Assembly (NCBI RefSeq): GCF_024323335.1
Contig: NC_066581.1
Location: 228,300,539 to 228,364,538 of the forward strand
Length of the DNA: 64,000 nt
From: Lathyrus oleraceus
Taxonomy: Eukaryota > Streptophyta > Magnoliopsida > Fabales > Fabaceae
Direction of reading: 5' to 3'
The position numbers and the translations under genes are program-made. The notes beneath the pieces were generated by a model. The model was given only the letters and a program-made list of their open reading frames with translations. It searched no databases and was not told the DNA's origin. Below, one piece after another: positions 36,099 through 47,412 of this stretch. The first letter of the stretch is position 1, and each line of letters begins with the position of its first letter.

Positions 36099-36553
36099 TG
36101 TTATTTTCGACACTTGTGAGAAAAAGACATTTTTTGAGACCTTGTTTCGACGCCTTAATAACTCTGACATTGTGCCAAGTGTTCCAATGTTAGCAAAACT
36201 CTTCAGTTTCTCCAACTTGTTTGGTGACGTCAGAGTCATCATTATCTTTTTCCTACCCATGTCCTTTCATCCCACAACCGAATCTTTTCACTCATCACGT
36301 TTCCTAGACTCTAGGAAATCATGGGTTGCAGCATTAAATAACATCTCCATTACACTGCCCAATGAAGACATGTGTCCCACTAACTTGTCAACCACTAATA
36401 CTGATTTGAAACGCTCTTTCTTCCAAGTGTGCCTATAAAACTTACCAACTTACCCATTTCACATTTTTACGCCTTCTGAATTTCCAAATACTCTAGCTTT
36501 TTCCTTCTTCAAACATTCTTCAACTAAACTCAGATTTCCTTCAAGCTCCAACA

Positions 36554-37856
36554 ATGGCAACCTCAAGAAAAGCTCTTAAGGGAACAGGTGTATCCCTCAA
36601 AACCACCGCCAACAAGACAAAAGCTCCAAAGAAGATCTCTGAACTTCCTCCATTTGCCACGTTGTCTGCTCCAGTCGCAGTTGGCAATACCAGAGCCCCA
36701 AACAGAAGAATAGCGCAAAATTTATGCTTCTCAGGTACTTATTCCTGTCTCTATTTCTGGAAAGATTTATGCATTATCTAGACCCTTAGCTGATTTAGAT
36801 GCTAATTCTAGTAAGCTTATAGAATTCTTTCCCTCTTACCACAAATGTAAACCCATAGGGCAAGCTAGAAACCCTAGAACTGAAACCACCTCCATTGAAA
36901 ACCCTAAGGTTGGTGATATTATAGATCTAAGATTTATGAATAATGGTTTCAGAGCCTTCCTTGTTACTCCTACCTTTAAAGATCCAATTGATTATCTAAA
37001 TTGGTTAACTAAAGTAGAGAAAGCTAAAGCCCAGGCTTAGAAAGAGATAGGAATATATGACCTGATTATGTTGTCGAAGTTGAATTTAGATTACAACACT
37101 CCCATGTTGATTTCCTCGTTGTACTTTTGGGACAGTACACATTACACCTTCCACATTCCCTATGGTATGGCCACGCCAACCCTTTTCGACATGGCTGCTA
37201 TCACAGGGCTGAAGGCTACTGGACACACTTATGATCCCAACATTGACTCTATGGACACCATCGCCTTTTCGACCACCAGAGCAGCGTACTCGACACACAT
37301 TGCTCATTACCATGATAAAGATACTGACGTTGTCTCTGATGTGGAGCATATAGCCTTTTTATCCTTGTGGTTGTCCCACTCCATTTTTTGTTCGAAATCC
37401 CTACAAGTTGCCAAAAAATACCTCACTCTGGCGAACCAACTACATTCGGGACACGATATCTGCCTAAATGAGATGATCCTGGCAATCCTTTATGAATCTT
37501 TGAGCGATGGAGTGCCTCAACTGAAGAATTTGGGGGACAAAGGGAACTTTCTCCTGTCTGGCCCTTTCTGGTTATTGCAACTTTGGCTAAATGCTACTTT
37601 GGAGGCCAGCCTGCCGAATAAAGGCCTCGTCAACGAAGATGCTCAGGAGATCAAGAACAAAAGGGTCGATGGCACTAGGCTAGCTCAGCTGACTCCAAAT
37701 GATGAAGGACAAGCCCTCCAACCGACTTTCATGGGATATATAATGATGTTTGCTAAACGCCATGTCTTCACTTCGAGCATGGCTCCATTTGCCTTTAGGA
37801 AATTTTTTAAACAACTCTATACCCAAAAGAACATAACTCAACGTCAAATATTTTGA
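36554..37856 (+). pseudogene. PMD gene on the strand opposite to its host retrotransposon
   Basis: ATG 36554 opens a basic N-terminus. A frameshift near 36735 moves the PMD frame. A TAG at 37038-37040 sits where Trp is usual, and from 37068 the frame is open for 262 residues. That part has a PMD core: FHIPYGMATPTLFDMAAITGL (about residues 33-53), a PLWLSHSIFCSKS-like segment with LSLWLSH, and SGPFWLLQLWLNA. The frame ends in junction sequence at 37856, so the C-terminal PMD region is missing. Only one frameshift and one stop break 430 codons, so it decayed recently. Extra, sometimes antisense, ORFs are known in Tat-lineage elements; their role is not known. Confidence 0.72.
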
Positions 37857-37859
37857 AAT

Positions 37860-38808
37860 TCCCTTCATCAGCATATCCTAGCTTTGTCTTTTCTAAGTCT
37901 AGGGGTATTAATCTGGTTGCCACGACCTTTCCTATGACTTCAATGACTTTATGCAAATTTTCTTTTGAAATTTTATACCCGGATGCAATCTGAGCTAAAT
38001 CATTGGCCACTTGATTTTCTAGTCGAGGTATGTGTCGAATAGAAACCATTTCAAATCTTTTTAACAGTCGACTGGCGATTATGAAATACATGATTAAATT
38101 CTCCTTAATACATCTATATTCCTTTTTTATCTACTTTATGACCAACTCTGAATCACCCATTATTTCAACTCGAGTTGCCCCCAATTCCAACAACATTTCA
38201 AGTCCTGCTATGAGGGCTTCATATTCAGCCTCATTGTTTGAGTAGGTACCTTCTACTTTGTACTGGAATTTTGTTGGAATTTTATTAGGAGAAATAATTA
38301 CAACTCCGACGCATGTACCATCCTTATGACTAGACCCATCGAAGTATAACTTCCAAGGTCCCAATTTGAGATAGTTCAATGCATTTGCGTCTATGGAGTG
38401 GTCGAATATAAAGTCTGCTACCACTTGTCCTCTAATAGCTCTTAATCGCATGCATGTTAAATAAAATTCAGTCAATGCCAATGCCCCTTTCCCAATTCGA
38501 CAATGCAAAATTGGTTTGGATACCATATGTTTAATAACATCAAAATGAGATGAAACATAAACATTAACAAGTTTGATATAATGCTTCAATTTTGTACAAG
38601 AGAAATATAAGCATAAACATAATTTTTCAACTATGTTATACCTAGTTTCTATATCATTTAAGATTCTACTGAGGTAGTAAATGGCTCTTTCGACACCATT
38701 ATCATCCTCTTGAGCTAACATGCTTCCTAAAGTCTTGTCAGATACAAATATATACAATCTCATACTTTTATTTCTACAAGGTGGTGTCAAGATTGGTGGA
38801 CGACTCAA
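37860..38808 (-). pseudogene. Tat RNase H pair
   Basis: The frame 38131-38808 starts with the connection-type RNase H (MRLYIFVSDKTLGSMLAQ, RAIYYLSR, ETRYNIVEK), which lacks the first catalytic Asp. It continues with the second, plant-type RNase H: WKLYFDGSS (Asp), TYSNNEAEYEALIAG (Glu), MGDSELVIK (Asp). A stop at about 38130 separates the last part (from 38091), which has IPRLENQVANDLAQ with the final Asp. Sequence then runs into the junction at about 37855 without any integrase. Confidence 0.82.
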
Positions 38809-38874
38809 GTATGCTTTAATCTTATCAAATGCTTCTTGTTGAGCCTGCCCCCACTCAAACCCTTCTTTGTTGAG

Positions 38875-39918
38875 TCAAAGCAATGGTGAAAAAGCTTGCG
38901 TCTTTCCACTAAGGTTTGAGATGAATCTCCTTAGGAAATTGATTTTGCCTATTAGTGACTCCAAACCTTTCTTCGTCGATGGCGCTTTCTCTTCCATGAT
39001 GGCCGTGGTCTTATTCTGGTTTATTTCGATCCCCTTTTTGTGGACCACAAAGCCTAAGAAATCCCCAGCCTGCACACAAAAAGCGCATTTTAAAGGATTC
39101 ATTTTTATACCATGCTTTATCATCCTCTCGAAAGATATTTGAAGATGGTTTATGTGACTCTTCCCTGAAACATACTTAATGACAATATCATTTATATAGA
39201 TTTGCATAAAAGTTTCTATAAAATCGTGGAAAATTGAATTCAGCGTTCTTTGGTAGGTTGCCCCAGCATTTTTCAAACCAAAAGGCATCACCGCTCATTC
39301 GTAGGTGCCTAAGGCTCTGGGGCATCGAAATGTTGTTTTCGGGACATCCTCTTCAGCAATAAATATTTGATTATAACCAGAATACCCATCAAGAATGCTT
39401 AAATATTCATAGCCAGCAGCAAAATTGACTAGCATTTCTGCCACTGGGATCGAATATTCATCTTTTGGGGTTGCAGTATTTAAATCTCTAAAATCTATGC
39501 AAACCCTTAAAGTACCATTCTTCTTTACAACTGGCACAATATTAGCTAACCATTCAACATACCTCGCCGTGTGAATGAAATTGTAGCAGAGGAGCCTTTT
39601 GACTTCCTCTTTAATCTTCGAAAGTATTACTGGATCAAATCGTCTTGGGTTCTACTTCACAGGCTTCTTTCCAGGCTTGATCGGCAATTTCAATTCGACC
39701 AGCTCTCTGCTTAAACCAGGAATTTCATCATAGCCCCATGTGAAACGGTCCTTAAACTCTCTCAGCAACTGGACCACTTCGACCTTGAGTTGAGGATGAA
39801 TGTTGGCACTGATGTAAGTTGGCCTTTTTATCACTCCCTCTCCCAAGTCTACTTCTTTAAGGGGATCCTGAGCCAGCATTTTAATGTTTATTGCTAGCGG
39901 ATCCTTCTCAAAACCCAA
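38875..39918 (-). pseudogene. Tat reverse transcriptase
   Basis: Segments 39652-39918 (pre-RT, FTWGYDEIPGLSRELVELKLPI), 39295-39537 (LRVCIDFRDLNTATPKDEY, ILDGYSGYNQI) and 38875-39291 (MPFGLKNAGATYQR) follow in order. The catalytic motif is YIND, where YVDD is expected, so the first Asp is Asn. One stop lies between the last two segments. It is inactive. Confidence 0.88.
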
Positions 39919-40432
39919 AGGCTCATCGTCACAAATCGCATCGAGCCTCTGGTCTTGCTCTTCATTCTGACCCTTATCAGGTGGCCTTAGGTCAAAGTCC
40001 TTCGGCCATATTTTTGACTTCAGCCTCTAAGGCCAATTGTTGTTTACTCTCGGCTATGTAAGCCGAAATCCTCTTTAGCGCTATAAACTTAGTCATCATT
40101 ATAGAATTCACTTCCCCATCCCGTGGGGTCGATTCCAGACACTCCCAAATATCCGAAGTCGTCTTTTCCAACTATCTCTCTGTCCCAGCAAAAACCATAG
40201 TGAGGGTGCAGTGACAGGGAACAATAAGCGTTGTCATCAGGGGTAAATGCAAACTCAGTCGAATCACATGGAGCTATGGTGGCCAAGTGCTTGTCAAATT
40301 GGCGCCTGTCGACATGATTGATATGGTTTTAAAGTACCCTTGATCCGCCTCTATGTTTTCGATAATACCATCTAGACGCCAAATTATTATCCTCTGGTGC
40401 ATTGAAGACGAGACAACTCCAACCCCATTTAT

Positions 40433-40669
40433 TCACTCTCTTCCAAGCAACAGATTGTAGTTAGCCTTTGTTTCCACAAGCATAAACATTGTGGACCTAG
40501 TAACTGTCCCTACAGTTAATTCAACTTGGATAGCTCCCATAGTGGAACCCACTCTACCTTCATAGTTGGTTAGCACCATATTATGAGGTTTGGCATCAGT
40601 GTCATATTTGCCAACTTTTCTCACCATGCGGTGAGGCATCAAGTTCACAGTCGCTCCACAATCCACCAA
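40433..40669 (-). pseudogene. Tat protease
   Basis: MVDCGATVNLMPHRMV has DCG in place of the DSG/DTG triplet. It is followed by a retropepsin-like fold ending in NLLLGRE (about residue 72). The downstream region to 40089 (a PHYGFCWDRE segment and an acidic tail) is linker sequence before RT with no recognised domain. Confidence 0.78.
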
Positions 40670-40783
40670 TATTTTATTAACGGGGATGTCTTCGACTTTT
40701 CCAGTGATGAAGAGGGTTTAAGGTGGCTCCTCATGGCTTCACTGGGCCTCTCGAAGAAGGAATTTTTCTCTTCAACACAACTG

Positions 40784-41747
40784 TTATTCTTCATATAGTA
40801 ACACACTGGCTTGTGAGCATCCATGTCTCTCTCTCTCTGTGATATTGTCGTTGTCTTCGACTTCAGTAATCCGATCGAATTCCCTTGGTATCACGGATAC
40901 CACCTCGACTAAGATGTCTAAGGAGGCTTTTGACCCTGAGTCGAAGTTGTCAGTCAGCATTTCATCTTCAGCGACCACTTGATTGTATTTTTCACTGGCC
41001 ATTTTGACTTGAATATTGAGATTTCTTTTGACGAAGTTTGAGTCTTCCCTTTTCTTCAAAGTCACATTGATACTCGACTCACCTTGGTCCCTCTCACCAG
41101 CTTCTCTCTGGGATTTTCTCCTTCTTTTTTCTCTCCTCCATTGAGATCTATTCATAGAATTTTTTCCCTTATAGTTCTCAGACACATGTGAGGTCCTTTT
41201 GTCAGTCCGAAATTCCTTGCGGTAAGCCAATGATGAACCTCTTTCCACCTCAAAGTTCTGCCACTTTCCATGACCGTGTATCCTGCCATCAGTTTACTTG
41301 ACCCACTTTCCATTTGACCCTTCGACACTAGGCTTGAAGGAAATGTGTTTGAAATGTCGCCCTGCTTTCTTGGTTTCACCCAGCTTCACCATGGGGCATC
41401 TTGGATCAGGATATCTCCTGGGGTCGAAAGCCCTTCTTGGCTTACCTACTTGATGATTTTGGATGGCTTTATGACCATCTCGGTGATTTACTCTCCTAAC
41501 CCCTTCAAGATTTTGAGTTTCCTTCTTGTCGAATACAACACTGCCACTAGGACACATCATAACTTATGACTTCTTTTTCTGACACCTTCTGAGGAAGTCA
41601 GACAGCATTTCTTCCTCTTAAGGGAAGGCGACTTTGTTATACTCCTTCTGTCGATATTCATCGTCGACCTCCATAGAGGTTTCTTGAGATAACTCGACCA
41701 TATTAACCTCCATGTGGATATCCTCAGCAATATTCAACCTTTGGAAT
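40784..41747 (-). pseudogene. Tat gag-protease linker region
   Basis: Overlapping frames 40784-41248, 41152-41379 and 41294-41560 are highly charged (Lys/Arg/Glu-rich). They have no zinc knuckle or gag core that I recognise. Position between gag and protease is the only guide. The gag core lies beyond the SIRE insertion at 41748, outside the window. Confidence 0.45.
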
Positions 41748-42791
41748 TGTATTTGAAGGCCCAGAAGGTTGAGAAAAACAAGAAAGAGGGATTTGAATTG
41801 TTTTAACTGATAATAAAAACTTTTGATAACAAGACACACGCGAAAATAAATTCTATCAACAAGGAATTTTATCTTGGTTCACTTGAAATTCAAAGCTACT
41901 CCAGTCCACCCGGCCAAGGTGATTTCACCTTTAATAGGGACTTAATCCACTAATCTTGAAAGATTACAACAAATGAGCGTCTAAGAGGATAAATATATCT
42001 TAGCCCTCTCAAGTTTATAGACTTAACAAGTCACTTGAGGAATATTCAGCAATTAAGGAAAAATTACAGGAGTGCTTAGTGCTTCTAGGTAAGCACATGA
42101 TATAAGAACAAAGGAAATATTCACACTTTAGAGTAGAAACTCGTGTGAAAGGAGAATGAGTAAGAGATATGAGATTAGTTTCAGTATTCTCGTGTGTTTC
42201 ATTGATCTTTGTGACGATGATCCATCCTATATATAGGGGTTTGATGAAGAGGTCGTTGGATGAAAGGATCTTAGCAATGATGGATGATTAATGTCATTAA
42301 TCTCTGTGTTCTTTCCATAGCTGTTTGGGGTCCTATAACTTTCTTCCAAAATTAGATTCTTGTCATAAGTGGAAGACTTCATAGCTAAGTCTTTAGTGAT
42401 TGCTCTTGAATCAGAGTGTTCAGAAGTCAGAGTTTCTATTCGGCATGTACATCTTCAGATAGTCAGCTGACTGACTTTAGAGGTTCTTGATGTCTCCCTG
42501 GTTGATTACATCAGAGTGTAAGAGCTTCAGATTCTAGAGTGCGCTCTTCCGCTTCAGAGTGTCTGATATTTCTTTCTTCGTTGAGCTTTGTACGCTTCCT
42601 TTGTTCAGAGCCCGAATTTATGTTTGAGTACCTTCTAAGTGGTCATTATGAACTTATGTTTGTATCTGATATATGTCTATCTGAGAGTCCTGTACACTTA
42701 GATAAATTTTGTTAGGGTACCAATTTGTTTCATCCTTTGTTATCATCAAAATCTTATAGATGAATTGTAGATACTGAATTTTGTTCTTACA
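41748..42791 (-). repeat. 3' LTR of the second SIRE element
   Basis: The LTR is about 1044 bp. In plus orientation it starts tgtatttgaagg and ends ttgttcttaca. The end beside the polypurine tract is firm; the other end is inferred from a TG and the loss of gypsy reading frame. Confidence 0.75.
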
Positions 42792-42806
42792 ATCTCCCCC
42801 TTTTTG
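42792..42806 (-). other. Polypurine tract of the second SIRE element
   Basis: The minus strand reads CAAAAAGGGGGAGAT before the LTR start TGTAAGAAC. Confidence 0.8.
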
Positions 42807-43113
42807 ATGATGACAAAAACTTCAGAGTGATGATGAAACACTGATACTATCAGCAAGAATAGAAAATAATATCTCAGAGTTAGATGAGTGACGACTCCCC
42901 ATGAGATAGATCATAAATATTTTTCAGAAGTTCTTACCAGATTTTATTTTTCAGAAGTTCTTACCAGATTTTCCTTGTGTGGCAGTTAGTTTTTACCTTA
43001 GCTGTTATCCTGCATAACTTAGAGTTTTCATAAGAGTTAATGTGCGCAGTGCAGCAAGAGGCTTAGATATATTTTCATCATAGCTGTTTTTATTCTCCCC
43101 CTTTTTGTCAGAC

Positions 43114-45562
43114 TTAAAAAGACTTAGCACATAAGGAGTAGTCAAAGGAAACAGTTTCATATATGAGAAAAGGAGGCATCTTTTGGAGCAGTTGAGTCAG
43201 CAGATTCAGAATGTTGTTATTGACGGAGTCCTGTTGATTCAGTCTTGCTCTTACTATCTGTTGCTCCTTCTGCAACTCTTCCAGAGTTTTCAGGACAAGA
43301 GGAGTGAAATCAGTGTGAGATTTCTCCCCCTGAGTCAGAGCATCATTACTTGCCTTTGCATCTTCTTCTGCAACTATACGTGTTACCTCTTCAGCATCAG
43401 CTTTTGCTTTTGCTTTAGCTTTAGCAGCAGCCACAGCCGCAGCCGCAACAGCTTCAGCAACAACCTTCTCTGCAGCTTCTCTGACCCTTTTCTCTTCTTC
43501 CAGGCGAGCCTTCTCTTCTGCTTCTTTTTTGTCCTTCTCTTCTTCCTCTCTGGCCGGACGTGCCTGCAGCCTTTCTCCAACTTCTCTAATGAAGTCATTG
43601 CGGACTTGTTCAGAGAGTCCTTTTAGTTTGAAAGCCTTAGAGGTCATCCATCTGATCACTTTGTTCCAGTGAATCCTCACTACAAAGGGATCGTCACTGA
43701 TACCAGATTTCTCAGATAGAGATCTGATCTTCTCCACTGAAGACTCAGCAAATAAAGTAATTGCTTCTTCCAGGGTGGGGAAGATAGGTTCTGGTTCAGG
43801 AGTGGGAGATGGAGATGTTGGTGGTGTGTGGGTAGTTTAAGCGGGAGGTTCAGATGTAGGGATAATAATGTTTCCAGAGGGTGTTATGGTGGTAGTTTCA
43901 GATGGTGGTGTTATTGGATGTTCAGGTGGTGGTGGTGTTGGTTGTTCACATGGTGGTGTTGTTGGTTATTAAGGTGGTGGTGTAATGTTGGCTTCTGGTT
44001 CAGATTGTTATTGTGTGGCAAGGGCACGAGCCTGAAGCTGAGCCAAGGTGGGAGATTGAGGGTCAGAAGGTTCTGAGTCAGAGAAGATAGTGTAGTAAGG
44101 TGGGGATGAGGGTGTTGAAGAGGGTGGTGAAGTTAGTTCATTGAACATTTCTGCTTCAGAGATGGGTAAGGTTGTGGTGGTGAGGTTAAATTTTTGGAGA
44201 GGGGGAGATGAGAGGTTAGAGGAAGGTGTTTCAGAGGGTTTGGTGGTTGAGGGTGAGGGTTCAAATTGTGTGTAGATGGGTGAGGTTTGGGGAAGGGAAG
44301 AAACAATTTTCTTTAAATGTACAGAGGGAGAGTGAGGAGAAAGGGACTTACTTGGAGATTCGATCAGAGGTACCGGAGGTCTTGATACAGAAGGTTCCCA
44401 TAACTTTGCTTTCTTGGCCTTCTTTGACTTCTCATAGGGCTCTCGTTGTCTCTTCATGAAGTTTGGTGGATGCTCAGGCAGCCAATCCATAGAGAACTCT
44501 GAGATGTCCACTCCTTGGTTGGCTAGATCCTACAGATAGTGTGCAACAACCTCTGGAGGATCAATTTTAGAGAAGAGGTAGAGGTTGTTGGGAATTTTCC
44601 TATGATCTTTTAGTGCTTCCCAAGAGGTGCCCAATGAAGGTTTCACCCGAATCTGCTCAATCACCCCCCATGCTCTTCAGATTGCGTGCGTTTAGAGGCC
44701 TCCCAGTGTCAACGGTGACATCCTCCATCAGATTATGGTGAATTAGGTGATCCATCAACCCGCTCTCTATCAAAATGTCAGAAATCAGCCTTCCTAGAGG
44801 GATGTAAGTTTTGGGCTTCACGTTGTTCCTAGTGTCTCTTACAGAGTCCCTTAGGTACTTGAACATCAGCACTGGCAGATTCAGCTTGAGCCCTTTGTAG
44901 AGGCAGTAGAGTATGCACTTCCGATCAGTGTTGATGTAGTCGGAAGAGTTGGAGGTTGGGCGGTGATGAATAGTTCCTAGAATGATCTTCATCCAGACTC
45001 TGAGGTTCTGGTGAAGTTCCTTGTTCTTGGAAGAGTTACCCTCAGCGTTCTGTTTGAAGATGGTTGGGGCAATTTCCTGGGATATATATTTTGCCCTAGG
45101 GTTAATATTGTACATCCTTCTTCCCCCTATCTTCTCCATGTTAAGAAGGGATGCGATAGACTTCTCTGTGATGACGATTTTCACCTCGTTGACATAGGAC
45201 ACGATGGAGTGATCATCTGAGTCTGCAAAACGCCAGAATTACTTTACCAGATATATATAGACGAGACCATAGAGCCTTTGAAAGTAGTTTTCCCACCCTT
45301 GCTTTCTGAGTTCTTCAGTGAGGTCTACTCCATTCCTCTTCATGTTCTCAAAATCCACTAGGGATTCACACAAAACTTCAAGCTTGTCAAACAGAGTGGC
45401 AAGATGAATGTGGGGTTCACGATCCAAGATATGGGGTTTTTTGTAAATGGGGGTGGAGTCAACACCAGTTATTGCAGTGGTTTGATGAGAGGAACTGGGA
45501 GGTTGTTCTGTTGATTCCATCTGTTGAGAATAGTTGTAGACAGATTGTTGTTGGGAATCCAT
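43114..45562 (-). pseudogene. SIRE env-like ORF, nearly complete
   Basis: The start at 45562 (MDSQQQSVYNYSQQM) opens 107 residues. A single stop near 45236 is followed at once by the same frame (from 45202) for about 180 residues. A shift in a G run near 44660 and a stop near 44515 lead to the frame at 44511-44008, which is Pro/Ser/Thr-rich. Several stops follow, then 43737-43114, a Lys/Glu/Ala-rich region with predicted coiled-coil character. The position between pol and the 3' LTR and the overall make-up match the env-like gene of SIRE/Maximus elements. No clear signal peptide or membrane segment is visible. Whether such proteins have any envelope role is unproven. Confidence 0.7.
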
Positions 45563-46029
45563 GAAGAAGATGAATTTGATGAAGGTTGAAGAACTTTGAG
45601 GATGCTTGAGAAGGGGGGAGGTTTGTGTAGGATGTGAGTGAAAAGTGTGACGTGTGAAAATTATAAGTACAAATAAGAGACATGCAAAACGACAGCGTTA
45701 GATAGAAGGTGAATAGTTAAAATAAATGATGGCACATAAAAAGAGTTGACACGCTTAGGGGAGACATTGATTACAGCTAATGATGGAAGTCTAATCCATA
45801 ATCAGCATACTGCTCAAGGAGATCTCAAGGGTTTGTCTCTTGATTTCTACTAGACAGTTGTCTAGAAGATCTAAGGTCAGACGCAAGATAACCCACGTGT
45901 TGATCTACCTGATCTTCAAGAATACCAAGGGATTGGATCCTGAGGATTTCTGATTTAGATGACTTCTAACTGGTAGAAGTATCAGAGTCAGATTCAGATA
46001 CTAGATGTTATTTTCAGAGCCTTATTTTT

Positions 46030-46707
46030 CTATTTCAGAGAAGCATGTTTGATTAATTCTGGGCAATTTTCAATTTTCAGGTGTTTCAGAATGTATGAGA
46101 ATCTATCTTCAGCGAGGGGTTTTGTGAAGATATCAACCCATTGATGGTTTGTATCTATAAATTTTAAAGATATTACCCCTTTCTGAACATAGTCTCTGAT
46201 AAAATGATGTTTTATTTCTATGTGCTTAGCTCTGGAATGCAAAATAGGGTTCTTACTTAAACAAATGGCAGCAGTATTATCACAGAAGATAGGAATGTTA
46301 CTCTCATATATCTGAAGGTCTTCTAGTTGATTTTTCATCCTGAGCATCTGAGTAGTGCATAGTGAAACTGATATATGTTCTGCTTCTGCAGTAGAAAGAG
46401 CAATGGTTGACTGTCTTTTGTTACCCCAAGATATAAGATTATTTCCCAAGAACTGACAGTTTCCATATGTGCTTTTACATTCCATTTTGTCCCCTGCATA
46501 ATCTGCATCACAATATCCAGAGAGCCTATACTCTGATGTTTTCTCATACATCAGGCCAAGGCTAGGAGTTCCTTTCAGATACCTTAGGATTCTTTTAACT
46601 GATGTTAAATGATATTCCCTTGGATCTGATTGGAATCTGGCACAAAGACATACACTAAAAAGAATGTCAGGTCGAGTAGCCGTCAGATAGAGAAGACAAC
46701 CTACCAT
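46030..46707 (-). pseudogene. SIRE RNase H (second copy)
   Basis: The segment is open for 225 residues. It contains the connector (ATRPDILFSVCLCARFQSDPRE, RYLKGT), YCDADYAGD with the first Asp, STAEAEHISVS with the Glu, FCDNTAAICLSKNP with the Asp, HIEIKHHFIRD, and VDIFTKPLAEDRF at the C-terminus. The RNase H catalytic residues appear intact. It is separated from RT by a stop near 46720 and a short broken stretch. Confidence 0.88.
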
Positions 46708-46859
46708 ACCTCGATAGAGCTTCTAACAAACCTTTTGACTTACTTCTTCTTTCTCCATAATGCAGGTTGGATGCGTGGGGTCTTTGCTGGTTTGCATTCT
46801 GACATTTCAACTTTCTTCAGAATGTCCTTTATGTATTTACTTTGATATACATATGTAGC

Positions 46860-47412
46860 TTATGAAGCTTGATTGATTTGAATTCCCATAAAGTATTTTA
46901 GTTCTTGCATTAAACTCATTTCATATTCTGTCTGCATTAGCTCAGAAAATTCTTGAAAAACAGAGGGGTTAGCTGAACCAAAAATTATATCATCAACGTA
47001 TATCTGACATATCATGAGATCATTTCTAATGTTTTTACAGAAGAGTGTAGAGTCAAGCTTTCCCTTGATAAAGTCATGTTCCATAAGAAAGTTGCTTACT
47101 CTTTCATACCAAGCTCTAGAAGTTTGTTTTAGTCCATACAGGGTTTTTTTCAGTTTAAAGACATGTTTTGGACATTTAGAGTTTTCAAAACCTGGAGGTT
47201 GATGAACATACACTTCTTATGAGATATAACCATTAAGAAATGCGCTCTTGACATCCATCTGATATAATTTGATGGAGTGATTTATAGCTAATGATATAAG
47301 TAAATGAATGGATTCTAACCTGGCGACTGGAGCAAAGGTTTCGTTGTAGTCGATGCGCTTTTGTTGACTGTAACCTTGTGCCACCAGTCTTGCTTTGTTT
47401 CTGACTACTTCT
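46860..47412 (-). pseudogene. SIRE reverse transcriptase, split by the Ogre insertion
   Basis: The upstream piece (47217 to 47412) reads VVRNKARLVAQGYSQ, ETFAPVARLES and MDVKSAFLNGYI. One stop follows, then 46860-47213: HQPPGFEN, LYGLKQTSRAWYERV and IYVDDIIFGSANPS with YVDD intact. At 47413 the frame enters the Ogre LTR. The older SIRE copy shows the uninterrupted continuation (KLNDKGE before VVRNK), which fixes the break exactly. Confidence 0.88.

Larger units (their letters stand above)
35293..41747 (-). mobile_element. Tat-type Ty3/gypsy element without integrase, with antisense PMD gene
   Basis: Read on the minus strand: gag-protease linker (41560-40784), protease (40669-40433), RT (39918-38875), RNase H, then a second RNase H (38808-37860). 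Then, where integrase should be, a PMD pseudogene lies on the opposite strand (36554-37856). A polypurine tract and the 3' LTR (36076 to about 35293) close it. Two RNase H domains and an antisense extra ORF fit the Tat lineage. The 5' part is missing from the window because the second SIRE element inserts at 41748. The catalytic sites are mutated. Confidence 0.78.
41748..47412 (-). mobile_element. Second SIRE/Maximus-type copia element, 3' half
   Basis: Read on the minus strand from the Ogre junction at 47412: RT (47412-46860), RNase H (46707-46030), env-like ORF (45562-43114), polypurine tract (about 42805-42792) and 3' LTR (42791-41748). The 5' LTR, gag, protease and integrase lie beyond the Ogre element. 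It is much better preserved than the first SIRE copy. The candidate target site at the LTR end is GGAAT (41743-41747). The second copy of this site is outside the window. Confidence 0.85.

Noticed and set aside
43183..43626. 147-codon plus-strand ORF, Ser/Phe/Cys-rich
   Set aside because: It is the opposite-strand shadow of the Lys/Glu/Ala-rich end of the env-like gene.
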